From Tetrahymena elliotti 4EA (lineage: Eukaryota; Ciliophora; Oligohymenophorea; Hymenostomatida; Tetrahymenidae): 64,000 nt of DNA. The stretch's first letter is position 1. Each line of letters starts with the position of its first letter. The DNA lies in contig JH720323.1 in NCBI GenBank assembly GCA_000231825.2, forward strand, positions 399,825 to 463,824, given 5' to 3'. Positions 35,684 through 48,953 of this stretch are shown here, in pieces. The notes beneath the pieces were generated by a model. That model made no database searches, had not been told where the DNA came from, and saw only the letters and a list, made by a program, of their open reading frames with translations. The translations under genes were made by a program, and so were the position numbers.

Positions 35684-38451
35684 ATGTCAGATTTAAATTT
35701 ATTCTCTGAAATTGTTAAAACTCTTGACTTTTCCAATGCCTCAAAAGACCGTCTCCTTTAGTTTATTCAACAAAGAGAATCAAGAGTCATCTCCGCTTTG
35801 ACAAGCTTCATTAAAGCCAGAGAATCAGCTGTTTAGAATACAGATAAGCACTTAGCAATGGTTTAGTTAAAGAGAGAATTGGAAGTTGTTTTGTTTGGAA
35901 GAGCTATTAACTCTTAAACTAATGTTACAAGTACCACTGTTACTTATACTTCCAACATTTCTGGTGTTTCATACTCTCCTTCTACAGTACCCTCTTATAC
36001 TCCTACAACAACTGGTATCAATGCTACTTCCTACACTACTGGTTTAAACTCTCTTCCTACTAGCTCTACAGGTGCTATTGGAGGAACTACTTCTTATACT
36101 TCCCAAACATACGGTCTTCCATAAACTAATTTGTATTCAACCTAAACAACATATGGAACTACCACATTACCTACTAATACAGTAACAACAACAGCTGCCA
36201 CCAATTATACTGCTCCTTAAGTAAGATAAGTAATATATTAAACTATAGCAACAGTTTTAAAATGCAAGAAAACAAATTGATAAAAACTTTTTTTATTTAA
36301 ATAGAGTAACTCTAACTCAAATTCCGCTTCTAATGAATACTACACTAACTTAATGGCTTAGTATTAAGGTTAAGGATCTGCTGCTAATACACTTACTACT
36401 AATAATCAACAAGATGATGCTGAAGATAAAGTAAAGAAAGCTTCTGCAGCTGCTGCTAGAAATTAGTTACCTAACTACTAGGCTACTTCAGTATAAACTA
36501 AATCAATGAAAAATGAATTAGAATATGATAACAAAGTAGAAAGTGTTAGAGCTCAACATAAGCCAAAGTTGGATTAAGCTCCTACAGTTAATATTAGATA
36601 AATTTAAAAGGAGTAATAAAGAATCAAAGAATTTAGAGAAAAGTGGTAACCAGATCAACCTTTACACAAGGATTTATATGAACTATTCTATAAAATTGTT
36701 AACGAACTTGATTTCGCTTCTTTCTTGTCCCTCCGTCACAAGCTCCACATTGATGAAATCGGTGTTAAAGAACTTGTTAGAGGCTAATAAGAAATTCTTA
36801 AGTCCAAATTAGAAAACAAATAAACTGGTATTAACCCCAATGAATTCCTTACTTTGATGAATGCTGGATCTCTTAATTCTGATGATGTCTTCTATTTGTT
36901 ACAAGTAAATTGAAAATTTAAATATTAAAACAATTTCACTAAGTTATTTTAGGTATTGTTGAAACATATTTAGCAATAGAAAATAAATATATCAAATAAA
37001 AGTCAAAGGAATTGATATTTAATATGCTAACTAAAAGTCAATTAACTTTAATCACTTTTTTTATTAAAAGATTAAAGTTTTTTTACAAAAAATAATTCAA
37101 TTATTCTTACAAAAAAAAAGATTTGATTGCAAATAAAATTTATTCACTTTCAAAATTAAATAGATCTTTTTCTATCTTGACTTTAATAACAACGGTTTAT
37201 TGGATGCTGATGAAATTTTACTTGGTTTTGTCATGCTTTCAAACTCTTCTGAAAAGGAAAAGCTTGAAGCTGCCTTCTAAATTGTTGATGAAGATGGATC
37301 TGGTACTCTTGATATTTCTGAAATGACTACATACATGAGAAGTGTCATTCGTATGGGTGATGGTCGTAGAATTGGATAAGATGTAAAAAATTTTTTATTT
37401 TAGTTTAGAATATATTCATTTTTTCTTCTAAATTAAAAATAAATAATCTCATCAATTTTATATTTTTAATTTAATAGATGGCTTTTGAACATGAATTCTT
37501 AATTGAAAAAATCGCTGCTTCAACTGCTTAAGGTATTTTCAAAGAGATGGATCTCAACTTCGACAACCGTATTTCATATGAAGAGTTCATCGTATGGCAC
37601 AATCTTCATGGATCCGATATTGAAGGATTAAAGGAAGAATAAGCATCAGTCTAAAAAATTTTGGCTGATGCTAAAAAGGACAGAAATGAAAAATTGTTAA
37701 AATTCAATGCTTTCACGTAATATATTTTTTGGCATATTATTTGAATTAATTTTAATTATACTAATAATTTATAGCAAGTAAAACGAAGATTATCAAAAGA
37801 TTACAAACGAAAGACTTAAAAAAGTTTTAGATTCTAAATTAAATGAAACCAGTATTAACAGTTTCAGATAGAAATTATAACTCTCTGAAGTCAAATTCTT
37901 GGATGCAGTTCATTTCCTCAAAGAATATAAAGTTTCTGAAAGACTTGGTTTTGGTGCTTTCTTCTCATTCATGAAAGAACTCTACTAGAAGTGCTCTGTT
38001 AACATTGACTTAAACTCTCTTAAAAATGTAACAAATTGTGTCAAATTAAAAACTATTTACTTACATTATTATATATTAAAAGGAATTAACTGACTTTTAT
38101 AGTGCAATCGATATTGATAATAACGGATTTATTGACTGGAATGAAATTCTTGGTGCTTTCTCTTTACTTTGTACTGGTACAGAAAATGAAAAAATCAGAG
38201 GTATTTTTGATGTCTTTGATCAAAATGATGATCAAATCTTATAATTCAATGAACTCTATACACTTTTCGTATCTTCATTTAATCTTATTTTCATGAGAAA
38301 CCCTGACTCTGAATTAGCCAGATAAGATCCTTCTAAATTAGCTTTCTCCATGGCTCTTTCTGCCTTTACTGATAACGACCTTGACCCATACGCTAATGGT
38401 CTTGATATAAATACCTTCTCTAACTGGTATAAGAAATTCGATATCATTTGA
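35684..38451 (+). CDS. five-EF-hand calcium-binding protein, 738 aa
   Basis: Six exons join exactly in frame; introns are 36221-36304, 36905-37163, 37383-37477, 37717-37774 and 38028-38082. The N-terminus (FSEIVKTLDF, then a helical region) is followed by a Thr/Ser/Tyr-rich low-complexity segment (about residues 85-200) and a charged, helical middle. Five EF-hand loops follow: DFNNNGLLDADE (385-396), DEDGSGTLDISE (421-432), DLNFDNRISYEE (477-488), DIDNNGFIDWNE (626-637) and DQNDDQILQFNE (662-673). The first, second and fourth have near-canonical ligands; the third and fifth are less regular. No kinase or other catalytic domain is visible, so it is probably a calcium sensor or structural protein. 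Codons are noticeably richer in C-ending forms than in neighbouring genes, a sign of high expression in ciliates. Confidence 0.9.
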
Positions 38452-40205
38452 GAGGATTAAAATATCTATTTATTATTTGTATAAATAAATTAATTTTGCA
38501 GTTTTATATATCAATTTTCTATTTGTTTTTTTTACTAAAATTCTTTTATTCATAATAATTCCTTCATCTCTTTGCTCATAGTTTCATATTTACTTTAAAA
38601 TACTGGTTTATTTTTTTTTTTACAAGTTTGAATAAAACAATAAACCAGCTTTTAAGAAGAGTTTGTTAGCTTTCTTCCAATTTTTCAAGAATAGACTTTT
38701 TTATAATTTTTAATTGATGATGTTGATAATTTTATTAATCATTACTAAATGTTTTATTTTATAGTAAAATACATACTGAGTAAATCTTTGTAAAAAAATA
38801 TTTTAACTTGAAGTAGATGGTTGTAATTTTTTTTTAATTATTTTAATCGAGAACATTGATACTTTTGATTTAAATGCTTAATTAAATGCATTTTTTTATT
38901 TTTTATACTTATTTGTAGGTTATTTATTTTTGTTTGTATTAATTTTATAAAGTCTTACTGAATGCTTTATTTTTTTATATTTTTTGTGGTAAAATAAAGA
39001 TTAAATTATGTTATAATAGTTAGTAAAAATATATTATTGCTGCGATAATTCAATGGAAACTATAAATTTGTAGATGCGTTAAAATTCAATATGATAAATC
39101 AAATTTATAATAAATTATTATCTAATTTAAAAGAAAATAAATTTGTTTGAAATTTTAGAATTTCATAAAACTATCCACTTTTGAGTAAATAAGATCATTA
39201 GCAAGCAGACTAAATTTTTTAAAAAAAATATTGAGAATTATTAAAATATTTGGGTTAGTTTTTTATTCTAATTATTATTAATTTTTTGATGTCATTATTT
39301 TTGGAGCTTTTTTTCTAGAAGCCATAAATATCCTAAAATATACAGTATTTTTTATTTAAGCAGTTACCATTTGCTTTCTATGGTTAAAGCTAAGTAAAAC
39401 CAATCACATTTTATGTTTAAATATTTGAGTTTTTATAAAAATAATTCTTAGAAATTATGTAATAAAGATTTTATTTGTTTACTTGAAAAAGTAAGCAAAA
39501 ACCAATTATTAATTTGGTAGTGATGGATGTTTTATTTGGTTTCTAGTATGGAAAGAAAAAATACAATTATTAGAAGGTCATAGGGGAAGAAATTTTTTAT
39601 TTAAAATTTTGTTGAGGAGAATTAATGTAAAAATATATAATAAGAAATATAAATATTAAGATATATGGCAATATTATCTAATTTAGTTTGCAATATTGAA
39701 GCAACAAAATTTTGTAAAATAATCTAAGTAAATTCTAACCTCTTAAAAAGATATCTAAAGATTCAATTTGATAAGAAAAATAGTTTGCTGATCTTAATTG
39801 AAAATTATAAATTAAATCAAAAAAAACAAATTATTAAAAGCAAAAATAACTACTAAAAAATAACAAATAGAAAAATTAAGGACACCCTTTTCAAGCTTTA
39901 GTTTCTGTCTCAAAGAAATCAATTTACTAACTTTAACAGCCTTCATTAAAATTTTCTTTCTATAGATCATTACTTTTTACTATAATTTTCTAAATCATCT
40001 TTAGTTGATACCTACTCCTAATTCTTTTTATCTAACCATCAAAAATATATTATTCAGCGCAGAAGAGTATTAGAGCCGTGGAAATATTCTGTGAAAATTG
40101 ATAGCTTCTTTTTCTAAAAACTGGTTTAGAACAACACAACATTACCTTTAAGTCACTAAAAATAAATTTAATTATTAGTTATTAACCACTCATCAATTAA
40201 AAAAA
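38452..40205. other. AT-rich intergenic region
   Basis: 1.75 kb between two plus-strand genes, containing the 3' end of the EF-hand gene and the promoter of the next. It carries one copy of a 21-base sequence also found at 55904-55924. No coding frame supported. Confidence 0.45.
38765..38785. repeat. 21-base sequence shared with 55904-55924
   Basis: Identical 21 bases (starting TAAAATACATAC) occur here and at 55904-55924, both in non-coding AT-rich DNA. It may be chance given the composition. Confidence 0.4.
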
Positions 40206-41066
40206 ATGGGATCATGCATAGCTAAATAAGAATAAGGAACTACTTCTTTGAAATAGCTTAATAAAATAACCTATGAACTACTGAAAGCAAGAAAGACTAT
40301 GTTTAGACTTTTGAATGCTTCCGATAAAATAGAAAAAAAACTTGAAAAAATTGATGCAAAAGCTGATATGGAATTGATATAAAACTAAATGGAGCAATAT
40401 GAAGGATAATATGACTATTAATCATTTATAAATTCTTTTGACATATTAACACAGATAATTCAGCACAGTAAAAATTTTATATAAAATACTTGCAAAAATC
40501 AAAAAAATCTATAAAATAGTAAAATTAAAACTATGATCGATCAGCTTAACTAGTATTTATCTATCTTTGTTTTAGAAACCTGTGAAGATGAATAAGAGGA
40601 TGAAAATGCTCCTTGTGGCTCAGAATCTCCTTAAAATAATATAAGCCCAACATAACTCATACATGAATTCTCCAAGAACTAGTAAAGCGATAATTTTAAT
40701 AAGACAGGTGTTTTAGCTTAATAAAGTGTAAATGAAATTCAAGGACCTAGAAATAATCACCAGTAAGTAAATCCGCGTCTTAATTCTAAATCTCTTGGAA
40801 TTGAGAATACATAAAAAGATAATCAAGCTGCTTATTCTCTAAGAAAAAGAGGTGCTTCAACCAAAGCAAGCAGCAAGACATCATAAAATTTTGGTACTCA
40901 TTAATTTGATCTATTGGATTATAAAAAAAATAGCAGCATTATAAACAGAAATCGTAATCCGAGTCGCTAAAAATCATATACAGTATCAGTAGTTGGTGGA
41001 TAAATAAAAATTTAGTAACAATTCACTAGGATTGATTTAATTACTAGTGATAGTTAAATATACTGA
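40206..41066 (+). CDS. predicted N-myristoylated protein, 286 aa
   Basis: An intronless frame. The start MGSCIAKQ fits the N-myristoyltransferase rule (Gly2, small residue near position 6) with Cys4 as a likely palmitoylation site, so membrane attachment is expected. Residues 20-130 are helical and charged and could form a coiled coil (ELLKARKTMFRLLNAS, KIEKKLEKIDAKADM). The rest is Gln/Asn/Ser-rich and disordered, with basic RNRNPSRQKS-type sites that look like kinase targets. The beginning, MGSCIA plus a helical region, recalls ESCRT-III/SNF7-like myristoylated proteins such as CHMP6, but it is too weak to name. It ends at TGA after ITSDSQIY. Confidence 0.7.
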
Positions 41067-41572
41067 AGGTTTTTAGCTTTTTATCTATTACTCATAATTT
41101 CACTATTTTACTAACAATAAGAAGTCATGTTTAAGTAAGTATAAAAATTGTGAATAATGTTTTAACTAATAAATCTAATTTCATCTAAACAAATATTAAT
41201 TAAATATTCAACCTAAATAACTCACCCAACAAACAATTAAAAATTGTTTGAAAGCGCTTTTTTAATTAGCTTGAATGGTTTGTATTTTATCAAGTAATAC
41301 GAAATATAATTTTCTATTTTGAAAAAAATATGTCTACTGTAAATAATAATAATTGTAACCAAATGAATAATAAAATGAAAAATAAATTAACTAGATGCAA
41401 ACATAAAAACCAAATATTCCAAAAAATCAATTCTCATTAATAAATAAAATCACATTCACATTTCTATTTCACAATAATTAATTTACTCCATCTTTATCCT
41501 TTTCTAGTAAACATCTGTATTTATTTATTTTTCTTGATTGTGTCAATTTACTAAATAAATTTGATATAAATT
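41067..41572. other. intergenic region
   Basis: About 500 bases between two plus-strand genes. AT-rich; no coding frame or signal recognised. Confidence 0.5.
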
Positions 41573-44500
41573 ATGAATAGTTAGTTGTCACTTTATTTTG
41601 ATAATTAAAATCATGAAAATTCATTTTTAATTTATTTAAATTCTATAGAGATAGATTATGAATAGAAAAAAATTATTACAATTTCTGATTTATTAGAAAG
41701 ACTGTAAACGAAATCAAATTGCCTTAAAAATTATCAAATCATTAATTATTCTTTAGTTTAAAAAATCACTTCAGTTTCTATAGATTGGTAGGATCAATTA
41801 TTAATTTACGCATATTTTATTTAGTTAAATAGATTTCAGTTTTCTCATCTAAGATCAATTGGAATAAAAAATTTAACTTACAAGCCAAAGAATAAAATCA
41901 AATTTAGGACAAAATAAATAAAGAATACTTCATAATATTTGGTATTATTTAAGAAATAAATAGTTTTTATTTTATATCAAATATTCTTAAATAAATTTAA
42001 TTAAAATCCTAGTAATCAAATAATTTCTTCAAACAAAGCTAGTCAACTCTTCTTAAATCCTTGTCACAAATTTTTCATAGAAACTTTAAAAAATGATTGT
42101 AAAAAATTATTAAACAAGCAAGAAATTTAATCATTTTTAAATCCAGATTATTTGGTATTTTGTTTAATAAAACTAAAATTGACAAATATTTCTAACATTA
42201 AATCTAACAAAGTTAATAGAAAAAAAAATCAAATCTTTACTTTTTGATTAGGAAATATTCCACAAAGCTAATCTATTTATTGTCTATTTGTGTTTTTTAA
42301 CATAATTTTTTAATTAATTTCCTCCTTCAACATTTCAAAAAAACTTTGCTCCTATAATTTATAATAGACATAAATTTAATTCAAACAAAAACTATTTTAA
42401 AACTGGAGACGATTTAGAAATTTTCTTTAAAGGTTATTTCTTAAAATAAGCAAATAAATTCTTATTTTTAACATTTTATATTCATCTTAATTATTTTAAA
42501 AAAGCATAAAATCTTTGGTAAATAAATTAAGGAACTTTAAAATGTGTTGTTTAAATAGTTAAATGAATTTTAAAATAAAAATTTTAAATTATGAAATTCA
42601 TTGAAGGAAGGAGAATGAAATTATAAACTATATTTTATTTAAAAAGATAAGGTAATAGGAATTTCAGTTTTCAAGTCTCTTTTGAGAAATATGGCTCCTA
42701 TTTATAATAAATGTAAGAAGATATTCTTTTAATATTTTATATCAAATATATTATTGATGTTTTTTTATAATAATATTTGTTAATATAAAGCCAGCTTGCA
42801 AGAAAACAATAACTAATTCAACTACTATACTTATCAAATTAAAATTAAGCTTGAGTTATAGATAGTTTTTAGAAACAAGTTAAAGTAGAAGAAATTAGTA
42901 TTTTTTTATCTAACTCCTTTTTCCATAACTTAAGCATTTAAATAAATTCAGATGAATGAATACACATACACTGATTTTTTAGTTAAGAAAAGTATTTAAC
43001 CTTTTAGCTTGCGTAACTTGTAAGGTGCAGTCAATCAATTTCAGAATCTAACTCTACATATAAATAAGAAAGCTTTTGAAATTAGATAGCAAAGTAAGGA
43101 TTAGTTAAATACTATGGAGATTATCAGATCAAAAAAACTGTAGGTCCAAACTCTACCTGATACAGACAGGCATTTAAAATAAATAATGCATGCCAAACAA
43201 TTAAATTGGAGAAATCTACTAAAAGATTCTGAACATAAAAAAATAATGTAGCTTATGAATAAAGATAAATATGTTGATGACGTTGTTGTTGTTAGCGAAG
43301 GATAAAAAAAAAGTAACAAAGTTACTGATTATTAAATATAGCTTTAAAAACTAAAAAGCGAAAAAGCTATTTGGACAGTAGAAAATAAACTTAAATTTGT
43401 CATGGATGACAAGATTAAGTTCAACTAAATAAAAAAATTACACAAACAATTTGTTACAGAAAAATTAAAAAAAAATTTTTGGGAATAAAGATTTAATAGT
43501 GATGAATAATCTTCTTCAGCTTATAAATCAATAAATAAATCAGTTTAATCAGATAGTTCGAACAGAAATGTAAATGAAAAAATACAAAATGATTAATATT
43601 CTAAGTCAAAAAAAAAATAAAAGAATTTTAAAATTGATGAAGTTTTGGACTAAGATGATATCAAAGAATAATATAACAATAACGATGCAGACAATTATGA
43701 GCTATAAACATCTCGATCTTAGATTAAAAATGGTAGTGAAAGGAAAGTAAAAGTTAAAGAGTAGCCAAAAAGTAGTTCTGGAATAGAATAAAATTATATT
43801 TTGAGAGAAAAAGATTAAACAGCAACAAAAAAATAAACTTTGTAGCATTTTTTAGAGATTGATTAAAATATTCTTCCATCAAAAATTCAATCAAATCTTA
43901 CTACACAACCTAACTCATAGAAGTATTTAAAAGAAATCAAAACTGAACAAAAAAAGTAGGGGAAATCTCTTAACTCTAGTTGCATTTAGGTAGATCAAAA
44001 ATTTGAACCAGATGAGTATAAAATTATTAAATCTAACTCTATTCATGCTCATTTTGAAGCTGATTTTGACAAGCAAGCTTCTTATTTAGGTGCAAATAGT
44101 AATCAGCTAGATACTAATAAATTGAATTATTCAAAGCTAGAAGAAAATATGCTTTAGTATTCCAAAACAGACTAAATGCTGAATATCCCTTCGTTATAAA
44201 AAAATCACAAAAGTATAGCCAATATCAATCCATTTGACAGTGAAATCTTCATTTAATAGGAAGAATTTGATAATGAGAAATACTTACCAGACTTCAATCC
44301 AGGAGAGAAATATGAGCAATTAAGAAAAATAAACAGTGAAAGTGAGAAAAGGTTAATTGATTATGTTATTAAAAAAAATAAGTTTGAATTAGTTGATCTC
44401 TTTCCAACCAATGTTAAAAGTAAAATTAATACATTTCTATGTTAAAATATTAAAATAAATTTAATGTTAAATAGTTCAACGTCGAAAATATGTGGACTTT

Positions 44501-45871
44501 GATTAAATTCAGTTATCAGACTTTAATAAGACAGAATTTTATAAGCAAACAATGGAAAAAGAAAAGCAGAAAAACACTCAGAATCAACCAAATTAAAATC
44601 AAAATAAATTAAATAATAATAATAATAATAATAAATAAATAGATGAAGAGAATAAACAATAAAATAGATAGTCAACTCCTTAATAAAATGAATATTTTTC
44701 TTCTTAAAAATCGGATAGGGTGATTAAGAACAAGAATTAAGATTTGATATAAAAATAATCACCCATTAAAAAGAGAAAAGTGAGTAAAAATAAAATAAAA
44801 TCTTAGTGCATTTAAAGACTTTCTAAAGATACAGATCAATTTAGTATTTAATATTTAAGGAAATATGGACTTGAAGAAACAATCAATTTAAAGGATGAAT
44901 TTTCTAAATTGAGATCAACAGCTACCACTTTTCCTTATTCATTAAAAACTGATGCATCTAAACAAAATTCTTTATGTGCTTCACCTAGAAATAATCCTTA
45001 TTTGCTGAATAATAAAGAACAAATATTTCATTTAGGTTGGAATAGAAAAAATTTGACAAAATCTGCAAATAAAAATTAAATTTAAATAAATGATTCAAAT
45101 ACAACTGGCTTATCAAATACTCTCTATGGTGGTGGATTTTTAAGCTCAAGATCTGAAAACAGGAGAAGAGACAAACTTAATCAACCATAAAGTTAAACAA
45201 ATAGTAAGTAATAAAATGAAATTTCTCCATTCTTTATTAAAAAACCTCAGCTTTCTATTTCATAGGCACTAAAGTCAGAAGAAGCTTTTTCAAGTTCACA
45301 AAATCCATAAAGTTTTAATTTAATATTTTCTCCAATAAATAAAAATACTAATAAAAATAATGATCAAAAAAATAATGAATTTTGTTAAAAATAAAGTGTA
45401 ACAAAAGATGTCTAAACAAACAAGAGAGACATTTCAGAAAATTCTAAATAAAAAAATAATTAAAATTAAATGAATAAATTGCTTAAATTCTAAAAAATGA
45501 TTTAAGAAAAATAAAAAAATATTTAGGAAAACTTGCAAACAAAAGAAAATTTTATAAAATTTTATGATAATGTTTTAACTTAATCAAAATAACAATCCAA
45601 AAATACTGGCACTTTAAATAAAGAAATAAAAAAAATAGTAAAATCTGTTGATAAAAGCTTAGCCTCTATACAATCTTCCAAAGGACCTAAGTTATCCACT
45701 TTTCATCATGAATTTAGAGATTTCAAAGAAATGAAAATATTCAAAAGGAAGCTTTTCAACTTTGCTATAAACAAAATACATCCAGATGATAGAAAAGGCC
45801 TTTTTGAGCTTTATTCAATGACACATCGATAGGAAGTAGAAGATTTGTTTGCATAATAAATGAAAAAGTGA
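41573..45871 (+). CDS. very large Gln/Lys/Asn-rich protein with N-terminal hydrophobic region
   Basis: The clear part is one long frame from about 42691 to TGA at 45871, broken by one intron (44420-44474): over 1,040 residues. Its C-terminal ~900 residues are Gln/Lys/Asn/Ser-rich with several charged helices, an Asn run at about 44612-44634, and a more ordered end (FKEMKIFKRKLFNFAI, HPDDRKGLFELYSM). The N-terminal region has hydrophobic stretches (FFQYFISNILLMFF, LVFFYLTPF). Upstream, 41573-42211 and 42252 onward (intron 42212-42251) form another convincing frame (MNSQLSLYFDNQ..., NFAPIIYNRHKF) that probably belongs to the same gene through an intron between about 42530 and 42680. If it is a separate gene, it ends at TGA 42564-42566 and the second starts at ATG 42691. 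No family recognised. Confidence 0.6.
44612..44634 (+). repeat. in-frame (AAT)n run encoding polyasparagine
   Basis: Seven consecutive AAT codons inside the large Gln/Lys/Asn-rich gene, giving seven Asn in a row. A typical replication-slippage microsatellite within a disordered region. Confidence 0.75.
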
Positions 45872-46644
45872 AATCATTTTAATTAAAAATTTAACATTAA
45901 TTTGTTAAGTTTAATTATACCCACCAACTACATATACAAATAGAATTAATAAAGTATAAACTCTCAAAACTATCAATACCAAAATTAAATATCGAATAAA
46001 ATTAAGATATTTTCTAATAAAATAGAAATATTGTAATATTTTATTTTTGTTTAAGCATAACTATTCTAGAATATTTTAATTAATTATTATCATTGTTTTG
46101 TAATTTAAAAATTAAATCTCATTAACTTAAAGTTAATTAGATCACATTTAATATATTATAAAATCGAATGAAATATTATTTTACATAAATTAAAATTTGA
46201 TAAAATCATTAATTTTTGTTGGAAGTGTATTTTTCTTTTGATTTATTTAATAATTTAAGAAATATTTAATTTCATAAATTTTTGCTTATCAAATATAAAT
46301 GCTTAATTAAATTAAAATATTTATGAAATAAAATTAATTGAACTGATTTCCCTTTATGTGATTTATAGTATTATATCAAGTTTTTGTTTAGATCGTTCCT
46401 CATCATTTAAAATTTTTTAGTGAATATTAATTCGTTCATTACAAATAAGTTTTGATACTGCTTTTAATCAACTCAGTTTCAACAGAACTTTTTAAAATAG
46501 ATCTAAAAAATAATTGATTTTAGAATAAATAGTAAATTTAAAGATAAAAATAAATGCATTTTATATGAAATATATATCAATTTTAAATATATGAAGTGGG
46601 AGATGTAATTCTTTTTTAGATTTAACATCAAAAAATAAATGTAG
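45872..46644. other. intergenic region between convergent genes
   Basis: Between the TGA of the large plus-strand gene and the TGA of the first channel gene on the minus strand. AT-rich, no coding frame supported. Confidence 0.5.
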
Positions 46645-48560
46645 TCAATAGAATTAATTAGGATTAATGTGATTAATCATGTTGTATTAAAAGTTGTATG
46701 GTTTTTATTTGATAGAATTTTCATTCATAGAATCTGTATAATATTAGAAGCTAGATTGTTGTTTTTTCTTTTTATATTTTTATAATTCTTCTTGATGTTT
46801 TTGTTAATTATTTAAAGAATATTGATTTAAGAATTGATTTTCTAATTGCTTTTATTGAGCTTATTGCATAATTAAGAATTATGATTCTTAAATTGCATTA
46901 ATTTATGAGTCCATTTGCCCAACTTCTTCACTTATGTAAGTAAACTATTTATCCAATTACTCATTCAAATTTGATTTATCAACCAAGCATTTGTATTTTC
47001 TATTTTTAAAAATTTTTATGAGCTAAAACAAAATACAATAATTTTTATGTTACCTGTTTGCTATTTTGAAGTGGTGTGCTGATTTTCTTAACTTTCTAGC
47101 CAATATCATATTCCTAACTTTACCCATACTTTTTCTTATTGATATTCTACCAACTATTGAAAACATTCTTATTGCAGTATCTATCATATCCTAACGGATT
47201 GACAATTTTTCCAAAATCATACTTGCCTTTGACTCCAAAGAGTCTAATGTCAATATAATAATTAGAGAGTTACATAAAACTGAAAACATAAATGTTCCTG
47301 ATATGAATGATAAAACTGCCACAAAACGGCCATGATTAGTTGTTGGGAAAACATCGCCATAACCTACAGAAGGTATAGATATCATCATACACCATATAAC
47401 TACTTCATAAAGGTTAAATAATGCTATGCTTGGGCCATCTTCGGGAATAGCCTCTCTTTAGAGAGGTCTTTCACATATTCTAACAGCATAGCTGTAAGTA
47501 AATAATGAAACTGAATAACAGAACCAAAAAACTCTCATAGGGTTCATTTACATATTAACTTTTATAATAAATAAGGGGCTCATTCTTGTAGCATACAAAT
47601 TGCTTTTTTAATAAAAAAATTATTGAAATGTCATGTATTTATTAATTAATTGTTTAATTACCAAACACGATTGACTCTTTCTGTGTACCATTATGTATTA
47701 ATCAAAACAATTTTGACCATAATTAATATTCTTAAAAGCATCACCAATAGTAAAATTTCATTTAAATAGTGATAAACTTCCATTTAGTAGTAATCTACAA
47801 AGAAATACACTTTATAATCTGAAAACCAAGGTTGAGGAAATATCAAATAAACGCTCATTTCCATAAGCATGAATTTGAATTATCCAGTATTGTAAATAGT
47901 AGCTTCTTTTCCATGCTACTTTGTTGCAATGATAAATTAGTTTTATGCCTAATATGAAAAGTAAGTCATAACAACTATTTTATTTAAGTTATAAAATATT
48001 TAGCTCTTTCTTATTTAAGTTAAGTTAATTGAAATGAAAGAAAGAACATATATTAATTAATTTGAATTAAATACTAAGACATATTGAGCATATCAAAGTT
48101 AAATAAAGAAACCATTAAGCATATTTGTCATTCAAATTAGAGAATTCTATTTCATACTAATTAGTTTTTCAAATAATTTTTGTAAATAAATATTTACATT
48201 TTTTGTATCATTAAAATATTAATTACATCAAGAATAGCAACGACTTAAGCCATCACCATTAATGTTAATCTACATAACTCAAGACATCTCATTTTTTCAA
48301 AATAAAACTTAGATTCTGTAGCATCCTCCATTTTTTCAACTTTTTCTTCATCAAGTAAAAGCTTATTTATTTATCTACATATTTTAAATTGGTTCTTATT
48401 TAATATTTAAATAGTTATTGTTATTTATTTACCTTTTAAACTCTAAAAATTCTTTGTCTTTTTTGTAATTCCCTTCACCATTAGATTTAGATCTATGTAA
48501 GGAATCTTTGTATTAAACAGATTTAAATTGGCTCTTTTGGCCATATTGATTGTCCTCCAT
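46645..48560 (-). CDS. SK-like potassium channel, tandem copy 1
   Basis: A six-helix K+ channel. The pore is ISIPSVGYGDVFPTT, with the K+-selective GYGD filter, followed by NHGRFVAVLSFISG and the S6 helix. The organisation after S6 (SLESKASMILEKL... then RKLRKSAHHF) resembles the calmodulin-binding region of small-conductance, calcium-activated (SK) channels, and S4 is poor in regularly spaced Arg, so gating by calcium/calmodulin rather than voltage is the likelier reading. S1-S4 are visible upstream (LTLICSICL, VYLIFPQPWFSDY, LNEILLLVMLLRILIM). The C-terminus is Gln-rich and ends YNMINHINPNQFY. Exon 1 is 48433-48560, exon 2 48227-48374, with further introns (e.g. ending near the S1-S2 join and after NRVW). 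In ciliates such channels shape membrane potential and swimming. Confidence 0.88.
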
Positions 48561-48953
48561 TGTATTAATAGATCAAACAATAGAATTAAATAAAATTTCT
48601 TCTTCTCTAATTGCGTTTTTAAGGACTAAGTTATTATTTAGAATCTTTTCTACAATTATTTAGATTTTAAATTAACTAACAAAACTTTATGATCAAACTT
48701 ACTTTCTATCTAAGAAGTAAATCCAATTAATTTTTTCAAATTTCTATGAAGAATTAAAAACCACATCAAAAAAACAGCTTTACCCAATTATAAAGATTAT
48801 AAAAGCTTTATTAAAATTTGCATACATGTTCAAAAGCATTTTAATAGAAATTAAGTTTAACAATAAGAATTAAATATTTGAGCTGGTAAGTAGTTAAAAG
48901 ACATAATTAAATTATATACAAATAAATAAATATTTATTTCTCTTAAGAGTAAT
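48561..48953. other. short spacer between the tandem channels
   Basis: About 390 bases between the start of copy 1 and the stop of copy 2, both minus strand. It must hold the promoter of copy 1 and the 3' end of copy 2. No motif recognised. Confidence 0.5.
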
